A DNA stretch of 29,586 nt, taken from a virus. Position 1 is the stretch's first letter; every line of letters begins with the position of its first letter. The translations under genes and the position numbers were made by a program. The stretch spans positions 1 through 29,586 of the IMG/VR virus record IMGVR_UViG_3300042316_000346; one strand, written 5' to 3'. Positions 20,868 through 28,691 of this stretch are shown piece by piece. The notes below the pieces were generated by a model. The model was not told where the DNA came from, made no database searches, and saw only the letters and a list, made by a program, of their open reading frames with translations.

Positions 20868-21496
20868 TTCTTCGCCTTCGGTGCCGCCGGGTTCACCAGT
20901 CGGTCCTTAGCCGCGAGCATGAGGGCAAGGCGTTCCTCTTCGATGTTCAGCGAGGTCGCCACCGCCGGCTGGGTGACGGCCCGCCCACGGAGGTCGTCGA
21001 CCTTCCGGGAGTGGTCCGCGATGATGAGGTCGATGAACCGCTCGTCAGGGCGCGCGATGATGCCGTCAGCCAGGAGGCGACGACAAAACGACCAGTAGCC
21101 CGCACCGTCCGACTTGATCGTCAGCTGCCCCGCGAACACGCTCGGCTTCTCCCACTTCGACATGTGCACAGGGCCGCGATGCCCCTCGAAGGCGACGCAG
21201 TAGCCGCCCGGTTCGACGTCCCACGGGATGATCGTCCAGCCCTTGCGACGGTAGGCGAGTTCCGCTTGGTCGGTGTTCCCGTCCTTATCAACACGGTTGA
21301 CGCCGGGGTCCGAGCGCATCTCGGACAGTTGAGGCAGCCACTCACCGTCCACGAGCTGCCAGCGCGCGGGATGGTGCATGTACCAGAACGGCGGCGATGC
21401 GAGCGTCGGCAGTTGCTCCCGCATGGATCCGGGGCGTTCTGCCGCCCGGCCTTGGATGCTCGGCCCGGCTGCGGAGGTCTGAAAGGTTGCGCTCAT
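20864..21496 (-). CDS. hypothetical head-region protein, 210 aa
   Basis: The ATG at 21496 has GGAGCAACC just upstream, the same ribosome-binding context used by the scaffold gene; a longer open frame would run through the terminator hairpin of the capsid gene and is rejected. After about 35 low-complexity residues comes an aromatic segment (FWYMHHPARWQLVDGEWLPQ), then mixed structure (AYRRKGWTIIPWDVEPGGYC) and a charged C-terminal helix with Ala/Lys (AAPKAKK). It lies just after the major capsid gene; a minor head or head-completion role is possible. No family is recognised. Confidence 0.6.
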   Translation of the reverse strand: MSATFQTSAAGPSIQGRAAERPGSMREQLPTLASPPFWYMHHPARWQLVDGEWLPQLSEMRSDPGVNRVDKDGNTDQAELAYRRKGWTIIPWDVEPGGYCVAFEGHRGPVHMSKWEKPSVFAGQLTIKSDGAGYWSFCRRLLADGIIARPDERFIDLIIADHSRKVDDLRGRAVTQPAVATSLNIEEERLALMLAAKDRLVNPAAPKAKK

Positions 21497-21516
21497 GGTT
21501 GCTCCAGACGCAGAAA

Positions 21517-21550
21517 GGGCGTCGAGGTACAGGTAAGCACCCCGACGCCC
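21517..21550 (-). terminator. hairpin after major capsid gene
   Basis: In the leftward transcript GGGCGTCG pairs with CGACGCCC (8 bp, 18-base loop) and is followed by TTTCTG. It begins 28 bases after the capsid protein stop and precedes the next gene's binding site. This fits a partial rho-independent terminator that favours capsid protein over downstream genes. Confidence 0.72.
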
Positions 21551-21577
21551 TAGTGCCACCGTCAGGCGGCTAGCCGA

Positions 21578-22516
21578 CTACGGGGCCAGCTTGGACAGGA
21601 TGCCGACGGCCTTGAGGTCTTGGATCTCGGCCACCCCGGCGAAGGAGTTGCCGATCACCTTGGTGAGTCCCGAGGCTGCGTCGCGTTCCAGTTCCACGAC
21701 GACCTGCGAGCCAGCGGGGAGGATGATCGCACCGGCGCCCTGGATGGGGGCGGGGCTGCCGGTCGCGTAGCCGATGGCGCCCGTGGCGGTCATCATGCCG
21801 AGGCGGTCGGCACCGGCGTTCGCCGAAGGCACGGTAGACGACGTGTACAGAGAAACGCCGAAGAGCATACCCCGGAAGCCCTGACCCTTCGCGGCGATCT
21901 GGTCCTGCGTCGCGGCCACGTACTGACCGGGGCCGGTCTCGCTGCGGAGCGAGTTGATGAGGTGGTTGATCTGCTGAGGCGCCAACACGGCGGCGAACTC
22001 GCCGTCGTTCGACTGCAACTGAAGCTTGTAGATCGCGTCGAAGAAGGTCGACACAGAAAGAGCGACGGTCGTCGCGCCGACGCTCTGAGAGAGGCCCGAG
22101 CTGAGCGCCGTGATCATCTGGGTGAGGCGCATGCCGAAGGCGATCGCCATGCTGTTCGCGAGGCCTTCGATGCCAACGCCCGCGCCGCTGGCGAGAGGAT
22201 CGGTGAGCGACGCCAGGTCCGTGATGTCGTACCTCAAGGCTTGACGAGCGATCGTGATCGTCGCAGCGGACGAGGTGATCGAGGTGTTCGCCACGCTCGA
22301 TCCGTCGCCCACCGCCGCCATGAGGTCCGTGCCGGCGAGGCCGACGACGGGCACCTGAAGGGCGCTGGAGCCGGTACCGTTGAGGGTGCCGAAGTTGATG
22401 AACTGCGGAGCCTTGTAGAGTTCCGCACGGTCGGCGAGCTTGAGCTCGATCATGCGGTGAAGGACTGCCGAGAGACGCGCATTGCCGGAAAGTGCGGCAA
22501 AATCGATATTAGCCAT
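21578..22516 (-). CDS. major capsid protein (HK97 fold)
   Basis: The protein is 312 aa, starting at an ATG with GGAGG upstream. The layout fits HK97-like capsid proteins: an N-terminal helix (LSAVLHRMIELKLADRAELY), an E-loop and beta region (TSITSSAATITIARQALRYD), the long central helix (GIEGLANSMAIAFGMRLTQM), then FFDAIYKLQ, VLAPQQINHLINSL and C-terminal strands (IILPAGSQVVVELERDAASG). It directly follows the coiled-coil scaffold gene, and a terminator hairpin follows it. No protease domain is fused or adjacent, so assembly is likely scaffold-driven. Confidence 0.9.
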   Translation of the reverse strand: MANIDFAALSGNARLSAVLHRMIELKLADRAELYKAPQFINFGTLNGTGSSALQVPVVGLAGTDLMAAVGDGSSVANTSITSSAATITIARQALRYDITDLASLTDPLASGAGVGIEGLANSMAIAFGMRLTQMITALSSGLSQSVGATTVALSVSTFFDAIYKLQLQSNDGEFAAVLAPQQINHLINSLRSETGPGQYVAATQDQIAAKGQGFRGMLFGVSLYTSSTVPSANAGADRLGMMTATGAIGYATGSPAPIQGAGAIILPAGSQVVVELERDAASGLTKVIGNSFAGVAEIQDLKAVGILSKLAP

Positions 22517-22610
22517 GATGGCCTCCAGAGGAGTTCGATGGGTTGCCGCGCCTTTCGCTTTTTACGTGAGCTTGCCACGAGCGCGTGAAGGTATTCCCCT
22601 CACCGTCACC

Positions 22611-23138
22611 CTACCGCGTGGACGTAATCGCCGCCATGTTGGCCCGGAGTTCGGCGGCGGTCATCTTCGAGATGGACTCCATCGAGAACACGCTAGGCGC
22701 TGCCGTCGGGTTGGGAAGCGTCGTCGCGCTGGATGCCGGCAGGCGCATACGCGACGTCTCGGGAGCGGCTGCGGCAGGCGCGGCGGTCCCGGCTTCGGGC
22801 ATGTACGCGCGCACCGCACGGGGCAGCGCCTCGCGGTTGGCCAGCCACTCGCCGATGGGCGGGCGTGCGTCCGCTGCCAGCTTCGAGTAGGCGTGCTGAA
22901 CGTACTCGATGCCCTCTTCCTCGGTAATGCCCGACGCGTAGATCTCACGCTCCAGGCGCAGCGCCTCGCGCTCGGCCTTCGTCGTGCCCTTGAGCTCCTC
23001 GAGCTGGGTGCGGTAGCTGCCGACTTCAGCTGCCGCCGGCTCAAGCTCCGCGACGCGGCCTTGCAGCGCTTTGACCTGTTCGACGAGTTGACGAATGCGC
23101 GCTTCCGCGCCGCCCTGCGCTTCGATGTCCTGACTCAT
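22611..23138 (-). CDS. capsid scaffolding protein
   Basis: The protein is 175 aa. The ATG follows AAGGAGCAACC and overlaps the preceding small gene as ATGA. An N-terminal coiled coil (about 10-75: ARIRQLVEQVKALQGRVAEL, then EELKGTTKAEREALRLEREI) is followed by a helical centre. A Pro/Ala/Thr-rich linker then leads to a C-terminal helix (SISKMTAAELRANMAAI) of the kind that docks on the capsid. Position between portal and major capsid gene is canonical. The 94-bp gap after it holds the capsid gene's binding site and no clear hairpin. Confidence 0.85.
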   Translation of the reverse strand: MSQDIEAQGGAEARIRQLVEQVKALQGRVAELEPAAAEVGSYRTQLEELKGTTKAEREALRLEREIYASGITEEEGIEYVQHAYSKLAADARPPIGEWLANREALPRAVRAYMPEAGTAAPAAAAPETSRMRLPASSATTLPNPTAAPSVFSMESISKMTAAELRANMAAITSTR

Positions 23139-23242
23139 GGTTGCTCCTTGTTGGCGCCCTGGGCACGGTCCCAGATGGCGAGTTGACGTTTGGGGTGCTC
23201 GCGCTCTAGATAGCTGCGCTGCCGGTCACTCAGGAACGGCAT
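23135..23242 (-). CDS. 35-aa small head-region protein
   Basis: The ATG at 23242 lies inside the 3-prime end of the portal gene in another frame, and its stop overlaps the scaffold ATG as ATGA. GAGG is found nine bases upstream. The product begins MPFLSDRQRSYLEREHPKR and continues with QLAIWDRAQGANKEQP. It is basic and helical with aromatic anchors, unlike random GC-rich sequence. It is probably translated and may couple portal to scaffold expression or act as a small assembly helper. Confidence 0.55.
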   Translation of the reverse strand: MPFLSDRQRSYLEREHPKRQLAIWDRAQGANKEQP

Positions 23243-25022
23243 AGACGACCTCGTCCTCCACGACGTCCTCTTCCTCGCCAGCCAGCTCGGTGACGGCCTC
23301 GACTTCCTCACCCGTGAGGTAGCCCTTGGCTTCGGCGAGGCTTTCCAGAACGGCCCGCAGGATGTCGCGGGAGGCGACGTCGCGCGTCGTAGAGGCCAGC
23401 GCCTGTAGAGCAGACGTCGCGGCGTCGAGCTCCTCCACTGCGTCGTCCATCGCGCGGGCGTGGCCGTCGTCGGTTACCACCGGTGCGGGCGACGGCGTCT
23501 GCTCCGCGCTCGTCATGGTTGCCGCTCCGGTGGTCGTCGTCGCCTCTATCGGCGTGAGCTTCGCGAGCTTCGCGACGGCATCGGCTTCGCTCAGGTTGCC
23601 GAACATGCGAATAGCTTCGACCTTGTCCATTAGGCCGGCAGCTAGCATCTCGAGAGCGTGCTTCCGGCGAGCGTCCAGCTCCTCCGGCGAGAGGGGCACC
23701 TCGCGGTACAGGACCGAATAGCCGCCCTCGGGGTACGCGGAACCGGTAGCGCGGTTGAACAGGATCGCCGACTTGGCGACAAGTTCTTCGTCAGCCGACC
23801 GCATCTGCACCACGTATCGGCGTTGGGCCTGCCTTTTACCTTCGTTGGAAAGACTAATCGCATAGCCGCTCTTCGCGCTGCCCGACGTGCGCTGGATGTC
23901 CGTCTGCGAGAGGCCCGCGTCGGTCGCCAAGCGGTGGGCGATGGAGGCGATCGTCGTCTCCAGAGTGGCGACGTCCGCCCCTGCCTGGAACTGTCCGACA
24001 GTCGGTTGACTTTCCGACGCGGCATCCAGCATGAGGATCGTCGTCGGGTCGGTAACCACCTCGACACGCACGCCGCGCGTCAGACCGTCCGTCATCTCGG
24101 TACCCGCGACGCGCACGCCGATGGCGTACCGCTGCGGGAACGACGCGTCTCGCAGACAGTGAGCGAGGAAGGAGTAGAACACCGAGAGCGACAAGCTGCC
24201 CTCGAAGAGCTCGATCCCGTAGAACGGGTCAAAGAGCCGATCCCCGTAGTTGCTCGCGTGGTAGAGCACGCCCGGCAGCACAGGCGCGTCGTTGCTCGTC
24301 CGACGGTACGGGTAGTTTGCGCCCGACCATTCCGGGTCTGCCTGGTTGCGCTTCTCGTCATTCGTGCCGAGCACGTGCACGGTGACGTCCTCCCCGAAGC
24401 CGGCGCCATCGGTGGCCTTGCGGACCTCGTAGCGAGGGAAGGCAGGGTCGCGGATGTCGAGCACATCCCAGCACCAGACGGCCTCGCCGTGGAGGCTGCG
24501 GAGACGGATCTCCGCGATGGCCAGCGGGATCGTCGGGCGCTGCGGGTCGGCCTCGGCCACGATCATGTCGGGCGACACAGGCCGGTAGGTCAAGCGACCG
24601 TCCGTGACGTCGATCCGCATCCACATTTCCCGGAGCGCGATCGCCATCGCCTGCACACGGGGCATCTGCGACCAGACGCCCGACTTCGCGATTAGCCCCT
24701 CGCCACCGACCAGCGCGTCAGCCGACGACGTCCCGCCGTTTCGCGTCGCCGCATCCTCGGCGGCGTTGTGGTGCACATCCGGGGGGGCATCGTAAAGCGT
24801 CGATAGCTCGTGAGAGATGACCCGGAACGGGTTCGCGCTCAGGTCGGGCACTCCCCACGCCTGGCGGCGCGTGCTCCCGAGCTGCTGCTGGAGGCGGTCC
24901 TCGAGGAGAAGCTGCCACGTGCCCTCCATCAGCGACCGACGGTGACGCGTGTGGTTCCACCGCGCGGCTTCTTCGGGGTTGCTCGGGGCAGGAGGCGCGG
25001 GCATACGGGAGAAGGCGTACAT
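23226..25022 (-). CDS. portal protein
   Basis: The protein is 598 aa with an N-terminal wing-type region (RSLMEGTWQLLLEDRLQQQL), a beta-rich middle (YRPVSPDMIVAEADPQRPTI), and the crown/stem region with helices (ALEMLAAGLMDKVEAIRMFG) that recalls the portal stem-clip. A long C-terminal extension from about 510 is acidic and Ala-rich, ending EEEDVVEDEVVYAVPE. A 12-fold ring at one vertex, docking the terminase, is the family role. The call rests on size, layout and position between large terminase and scaffold. Confidence 0.88.
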   Translation of the reverse strand: MYAFSRMPAPPAPSNPEEAARWNHTRHRRSLMEGTWQLLLEDRLQQQLGSTRRQAWGVPDLSANPFRVISHELSTLYDAPPDVHHNAAEDAATRNGGTSSADALVGGEGLIAKSGVWSQMPRVQAMAIALREMWMRIDVTDGRLTYRPVSPDMIVAEADPQRPTIPLAIAEIRLRSLHGEAVWCWDVLDIRDPAFPRYEVRKATDGAGFGEDVTVHVLGTNDEKRNQADPEWSGANYPYRRTSNDAPVLPGVLYHASNYGDRLFDPFYGIELFEGSLSLSVFYSFLAHCLRDASFPQRYAIGVRVAGTEMTDGLTRGVRVEVVTDPTTILMLDAASESQPTVGQFQAGADVATLETTIASIAHRLATDAGLSQTDIQRTSGSAKSGYAISLSNEGKRQAQRRYVVQMRSADEELVAKSAILFNRATGSAYPEGGYSVLYREVPLSPEELDARRKHALEMLAAGLMDKVEAIRMFGNLSEADAVAKLAKLTPIEATTTTGAATMTSAEQTPSPAPVVTDDGHARAMDDAVEELDAATSALQALASTTRDVASRDILRAVLESLAEAKGYLTGEEVEAVTELAGEEEDVVEDEVVYAVPE

Positions 25023-25041
25023 AGTAGTCCCCTACAGCCGG

Positions 25042-26436
25042 CTAACCTAGCCGGACGACGGTGGGCGTGTGCATGCGGCGGGTCACTAGTTCCAGCGTGT
25101 AGCGCAGTGCGTCGATGGAGTGCTTGTGCTCGGACGCCTCGCGACCGTCCCACCGTTGCAGGTCGTCCGCTAGACGCTTGCACCGGGGATGGACGAAGAA
25201 GTCACCGCGAAGCATCGCCGCGCTGAGGACCCGGATGCCCTCGAAGACAGACCCGGCGGGTTTGTGCGCCGTCCGGATGCGGAAGGGCAGGGCACCTGTC
25301 GGCAGGCGCAGCGCCCGCTCCATCGCAGACATCAGCATCGCGTTCGACTTGAGGCTTCCGTTCCGTCGACCGTACACCCGCCGGTCACCCACCCACAGGT
25401 CGACCGACTCCCACATGAGGCCGGCGCGCTTCAGCATGTCGAGCAGCATCCGGGCGTCTTGGTCGGGCGTGGTCTGCCCGTCGGTCTGTACCTGGTCCAG
25501 CACCCACACGCGCGGCTGGCCCTCGCCACCGTCGCGCACCATCGCTACCAAGAGCCCGACCTGAGCGCCGGCCTCGGTCCCGTGGTCGATGCCGATCCCA
25601 ATCATCGCCTCGCCCGTCGGGACTTCCGGCTTCACGTGACGCGCTGGGTCGAACATCCGGAAGACGCGGCCCTCAGTCCACAGGCTTTCCCAGTCGCCGA
25701 ACACCCGTTGCGCCCGCTGCTGCGGGAGGATGGCCTCGCTGAACGACTCGATCTGCTCGGCAGACATCAGCGGACGCGAGCCGATCGGCGTCGTGTTTTC
25801 TACGGTGAGCGGAAAGCAGAAGTCGCGCACCTTCCCGTCGTCCACCAGCTTGCGGAGCCAGCCGAGCGGCGCACCCACCGGCGTCAGCGTGAACACGATC
25901 CGCCCGTGGTTGCGAAGCACGCGCGGCACGACCTCGTTGTAGATCTCTTCCGGCGGCGGCTCATCCATCATCACGTAATCGACCGTTGAGCCGGCGAGCG
26001 CGAGTGACCCTTGGTTGGAAGTTCGCACGCGGATCAAGCTGCCGTTCTTAAACCGCACCATCGGGTGACGGCCTCGGAAGCCCTTCCCGGTCGTGTACTC
26101 GGTATCGTCAGCCAGCGCGTCCTTCGGGAGCAGAGCCCAGAGCTTGCCCTGCACAGAGAGCGAGCTCTCCCAGCTCTCGACAATGACCCACGCCTCAATC
26201 GGCGCGGGGCGCACGGGCTGGTAGGGGGACCCTCCGAGGCACCGGTAGATGCAGTCGACCAGACCCATCGTGGTCTTGCCCACCTGGTTCCCGGCTCGCG
26301 CGAGGCGCATGTGAGACGGGTCGCTAAGGAACTGAAGTTGCGGTGCCGTCGGAGTCCAGTAGGCGAGGGGGTCCGCGACCGTGCGCTTTTGGAGCTGGTC
26401 GACCGCACGCGCGAGGTTCGCTAGCCCACCGGTCAC
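25042..26436 (-). CDS. terL: terminase large subunit
   Basis: The GTG start at 26436 overlaps the small-terminase stop as GTGA. The protein is 464 aa. ATPase motifs: Walker A RAGNQVGKTT at 47-56, Walker B VDYVMMDE at 152-159, and the coupling motif TLTPVG at 183-188. The nuclease half has GIGIDHGTEAG with Asp 284, a second acid in GDRRVYGRR (Asp 351) and HSIDALRY with Asp 442, consistent with an RNase H-fold metal site. It pumps DNA into the procapsid and cuts the concatemer. The coupling to a small subunit gene and the following portal gene are canonical. Confidence 0.95.
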   Translation of the reverse strand: MTGGLANLARAVDQLQKRTVADPLAYWTPTAPQLQFLSDPSHMRLARAGNQVGKTTMGLVDCIYRCLGGSPYQPVRPAPIEAWVIVESWESSLSVQGKLWALLPKDALADDTEYTTGKGFRGRHPMVRFKNGSLIRVRTSNQGSLALAGSTVDYVMMDEPPPEEIYNEVVPRVLRNHGRIVFTLTPVGAPLGWLRKLVDDGKVRDFCFPLTVENTTPIGSRPLMSAEQIESFSEAILPQQRAQRVFGDWESLWTEGRVFRMFDPARHVKPEVPTGEAMIGIGIDHGTEAGAQVGLLVAMVRDGGEGQPRVWVLDQVQTDGQTTPDQDARMLLDMLKRAGLMWESVDLWVGDRRVYGRRNGSLKSNAMLMSAMERALRLPTGALPFRIRTAHKPAGSVFEGIRVLSAAMLRGDFFVHPRCKRLADDLQRWDGREASEHKHSIDALRYTLELVTRRMHTPTVVRLG

Positions 26437-26789
26437 GAAACCTGCACGAGGCGGGGGCCGCGGCGCTTCATGTCGACGGCGTCTTCTACCTGGTCAAGGA
26501 GCGACGGCGGGAGCTGCGCGATGGCGGCGGTGATGATGCCGACCAGCTGGACGTCGCTCATGCCCTCGTCAGGCGAGGACTCCTTCGCGCGTGCGATGTC
26601 GAGCGCCTCGCGCGCCTGGAGAGCACGGAGCTTCAGAGATCCGACGGCCTGCCAGCTGCGCGAGTCGCTCGCGTCTAGGACCGCCTGCTCAAGCTGCTCC
26701 ACAGATGCCGCCAAGTACTCAGCCGTCGTGCACGTAGTCGCGTCCTTAGGGGTGAGGAACGTGGACTTCGTGTTGCTGCGGGTTCGCAT
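26433..26789 (-). CDS. terS: probable terminase small subunit
   Basis: The protein is 118 aa; the ATG follows GGAGCACC. A basic N-terminus (MRTRSNTKSTFLTPKDA) and central helices (AEYLAASVEQLEQAVLD, LKLRALQAREALDIARAK) are followed by a C-terminal part with LPPSLLDQVEDAVD and a basic end. No clear HTH can be pointed out, but size, helical oligomer-like centre and the coupled position directly before the large subunit are those of TerS. Upstream lies a 180-bp non-coding region that could hold the packaging site. Confidence 0.72.
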   Translation of the reverse strand: MRTRSNTKSTFLTPKDATTCTTAEYLAASVEQLEQAVLDASDSRSWQAVGSLKLRALQAREALDIARAKESSPDEGMSDVQLVGIITAAIAQLPPSLLDQVEDAVDMKRRGPRLVQVS

Positions 26790-26969
26790 GGTGCTCCGAT
26801 TTGGTTCAAGTCTAGCGGGGAGCGGGAGAAAGTCGACAAGCTAACGCGGTCCCGGCTTGACCCCCCTGTATACACGAGGCGGGGACGCCCGCCGGGAGCA
26901 CCATTACCCCCGGCGGGACGCTTTCCCAACGTCCGCAGGCGTCTCCCGACACCGGCGAACACCTAGTAC
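26790..26969. other. 180-bp non-coding region upstream of terminase; candidate packaging site or promoter
   Basis: No credible gene is present. The most striking element is a perfect 9-bp GC-rich inverted repeat, CCCGCCGGG at 26888-26896 with CCCGGCGGG at 26909-26917 and a 12-base loop. To its left is the short palindrome TGTATACA at 26870-26877. The right edge holds the end of the 91-aa gene. Regions just before terS often hold cos or pac sites; that is inference here. The hairpin has no T-tract on either strand. Confidence 0.45.
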
Positions 26970-27245
26970 CTAGTCAACCGTTGCGGCCGGCGCAAGGGCA
27001 CCGTGGATGTAGTCGAGCATGTCCATCACGGTCACGCCGGGCAGGTACAGGTCGGTCGAGTCGCCGTCGATGGTAATCAAGCAACCCTCTGGACCGTAGT
27101 CCGCCATGTGCGACTTGGTCACCCGCACGATGCGCCTAGCGTCCAGCGCCTCCTCCCGAACGGCCCCACCCTTGGTCACCCACATGAGGTGGAACCACGG
27201 TCCGTCACCGTACACCTGATAGTTGATCCCTACGTCATTACTCAT
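26970..27245 (-). CDS. hypothetical 91-aa protein
   Basis: The ATG is preceded by a strong AGGAGGGAAAG site. The product is beta-rich at its N-terminus (VGINYQVYGDGPWFHLMWVT), has an acidic centre and a C-terminal helix (VTVMDMLDYIHGALAPA). No family is recognised. It stands alone between two non-coding blocks, separating replication from packaging genes, and may have its own promoter in the upstream repeat block. A regulatory or packaging-related role is possible. Confidence 0.62.
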   Translation of the reverse strand: MSNDVGINYQVYGDGPWFHLMWVTKGGAVREEALDARRIVRVTKSHMADYGPEGCLITIDGDSTDLYLPGVTVMDMLDYIHGALAPAATVD

Positions 27246-27445
27246 CTTTCCCTCCTACTGGTTGGCCCGGGTGGCACCCTCCCCACCCCCAAGGGTGGGT
27301 CTCCTACCTTCCCTATAAGTCAGACATTACTTATAGTTTAGGTACTTTAAGGTTGGGGCTGGGTGTCCCGGGCGATTAGGGCAGCCTCAACCTACGTTAT
27401 TCGGGTGGCACCCTCACCTTGAAGGGTGCCACCAAGGGTGCCACC
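27246..27445. repeat. 200-bp non-coding block with four 11-bp repeats and other palindromes
   Basis: GGTGGCACCCT occurs forward at 27270-27280 and 27404-27414, and inverted (AGGGTGCCACC) at 27423-27433 and 27435-27445. The last two are direct repeats with a 12-base period, and 27404-27433 forms an 11-bp perfect hairpin with an 8-base loop. CTATAAGT/ACTTATAG at 27313-27336 is an AT-rich inverted repeat, and CCCACCC/GGGTGGG surrounds 27290. The block starts right after the helicase gene stop. It could be a terminator cluster, an operator region or an iteron-type origin beside the replication genes. Confidence 0.75.
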
Positions 27446-28681
27446 TCAGGGCACGATGACCTCGTACTTGCGGATCTTCACCCCGCTCACCTTGCGTTCG
27501 ACGCGGCGATGCGTCCCGATCCGCGCCATCATCATGCCGACGCGGGTGGACATCGTGCCCCACTGCGAGGCCGGGACCTCGTAGTCCTCGAGGAAGTCGG
27601 CGACCGTGAACTGGGGATGCGTGCGCGAGAACTCCGCGAGCCGGGGCATGAGCGGGTCCTGCGTCTCGAAGAGCGCGTTCTGCGCCTCGCGCACCGTCTC
27701 CAGCTCGGGCTCTAGCCAATGGTTCTCACCGTCACGGTGCGCCTGCATCGCCTCGGCCCAGACCTGTACGTACTCCGCGCGCACGAGCTCGATGTCCACC
27801 GTGTCGATGGACACGGCCCACCACCGGCGGTTGCCGGTCGGGTCATGCAGGGGCTCCTCGTCGTTCGTCGTTGCGATGAAGGCGCACGTGCGCGGGACCG
27901 ACACCACATGCTTCCCGTACCAAGGCCGGTACTTATCGACGGCGCTGCTGATGTAGGACTTCACGGTGTCCTGGTCTGCCTTCCGCTTCCCGGCCAGCTC
28001 GGCCAGCTCGTAGAGCCAGACGCCTTGCAGGGCGACGTACTTCTCCTTGGAGTCCCACTCGATCTTGGTATCGCAGAACCATTCCGCGTCGTGCGCCATG
28101 GTGCGGATCATGGTCGACTTGCCCTTGCCGTGACCGCCCTGCATGACGAGGACCGTGTCGAGCTTGCTCCCCGGAACCATCACGCGGCGCACCGCACCGA
28201 TGCAGGTTTTACGGGCGTAGGCACGGGTGAGCGGGGTGTCGACGACCTGCGCCCACCGGGTGAGCCACGTGGACAGTCGAGGCACGCCGTCCCACTCCAG
28301 AGACGTCAGCCACTCCCTGACGGGGTGGTACTTGTTCTTCGACGCGATGAGGGCCAGCACATCGTTCGACACGCTCTTCTCAAACTCGACATCGTGACGC
28401 TCCGCGATCTGTAGACGGATCTCCGTGACGTCGAGGTCGGAGATGCCCTTCTCATGCACCATGATGTTCTGCTGGAGCTCCGAGTAGCGGATCGCGTGCG
28501 CGAACATCGGGTCGCCTCGGAGGATCCTGTCGAGGTTCTTCAGCGTGTCGCGCGGCTTGGACGGGACGATCACGCCGTTGACTACGCGAGGCGGGAACAT
28601 TTCAAGCGCGAGGTCAAAGTCCTCTTCGTCGGACGGGGCAGCGATGTGCAGCGCGAGGCGCATCTCTTCACGGGTAGGCAT
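27446..28681 (-). CDS. VirE-family (SF3-like) P-loop helicase/ATPase
   Basis: The protein is 411 aa. The ATG follows AGGAGACACCTC; that binding site lies at the primase-polymerase stop. The PF05272-type core shows HPVREWLTSLEWDGVPRL near 119-136, Walker A GGHGKGKST at 182-190, VWLYELAEL at 221-229 as Walker B-like, FIATTND at 268-274 as sensor, and GNRRWW near 283-288 with a likely arginine finger. A C-terminal winged-helix-like part (about 350-411) may bind DNA. In phages this family acts as replicative helicase, often fused to a Prim-Pol domain; here the two are separate adjacent genes. Confidence 0.9.
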   Translation of the reverse strand: MPTREEMRLALHIAAPSDEEDFDLALEMFPPRVVNGVIVPSKPRDTLKNLDRILRGDPMFAHAIRYSELQQNIMVHEKGISDLDVTEIRLQIAERHDVEFEKSVSNDVLALIASKNKYHPVREWLTSLEWDGVPRLSTWLTRWAQVVDTPLTRAYARKTCIGAVRRVMVPGSKLDTVLVMQGGHGKGKSTMIRTMAHDAEWFCDTKIEWDSKEKYVALQGVWLYELAELAGKRKADQDTVKSYISSAVDKYRPWYGKHVVSVPRTCAFIATTNDEEPLHDPTGNRRWWAVSIDTVDIELVRAEYVQVWAEAMQAHRDGENHWLEPELETVREAQNALFETQDPLMPRLAEFSRTHPQFTVADFLEDYEVPASQWGTMSTRVGMMMARIGTHRRVERKVSGVKIRKYEVIVP

Positions 28682-28691
28682 GAGGTGTCTC

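Noticed and set aside
26862-26878. Promoter-like TTGACC followed by TATACA on the + strand
   Set aside because: The two elements are only 6 bases apart, far from the 16-18 needed, and no rightward gene follows.
26812-26904. 30-codon leftward ORF upstream of terS
   Set aside because: It starts in the loop of the GC hairpin, has a weakly credible composition, and does not overlap neighbours in the coupled style used elsewhere.
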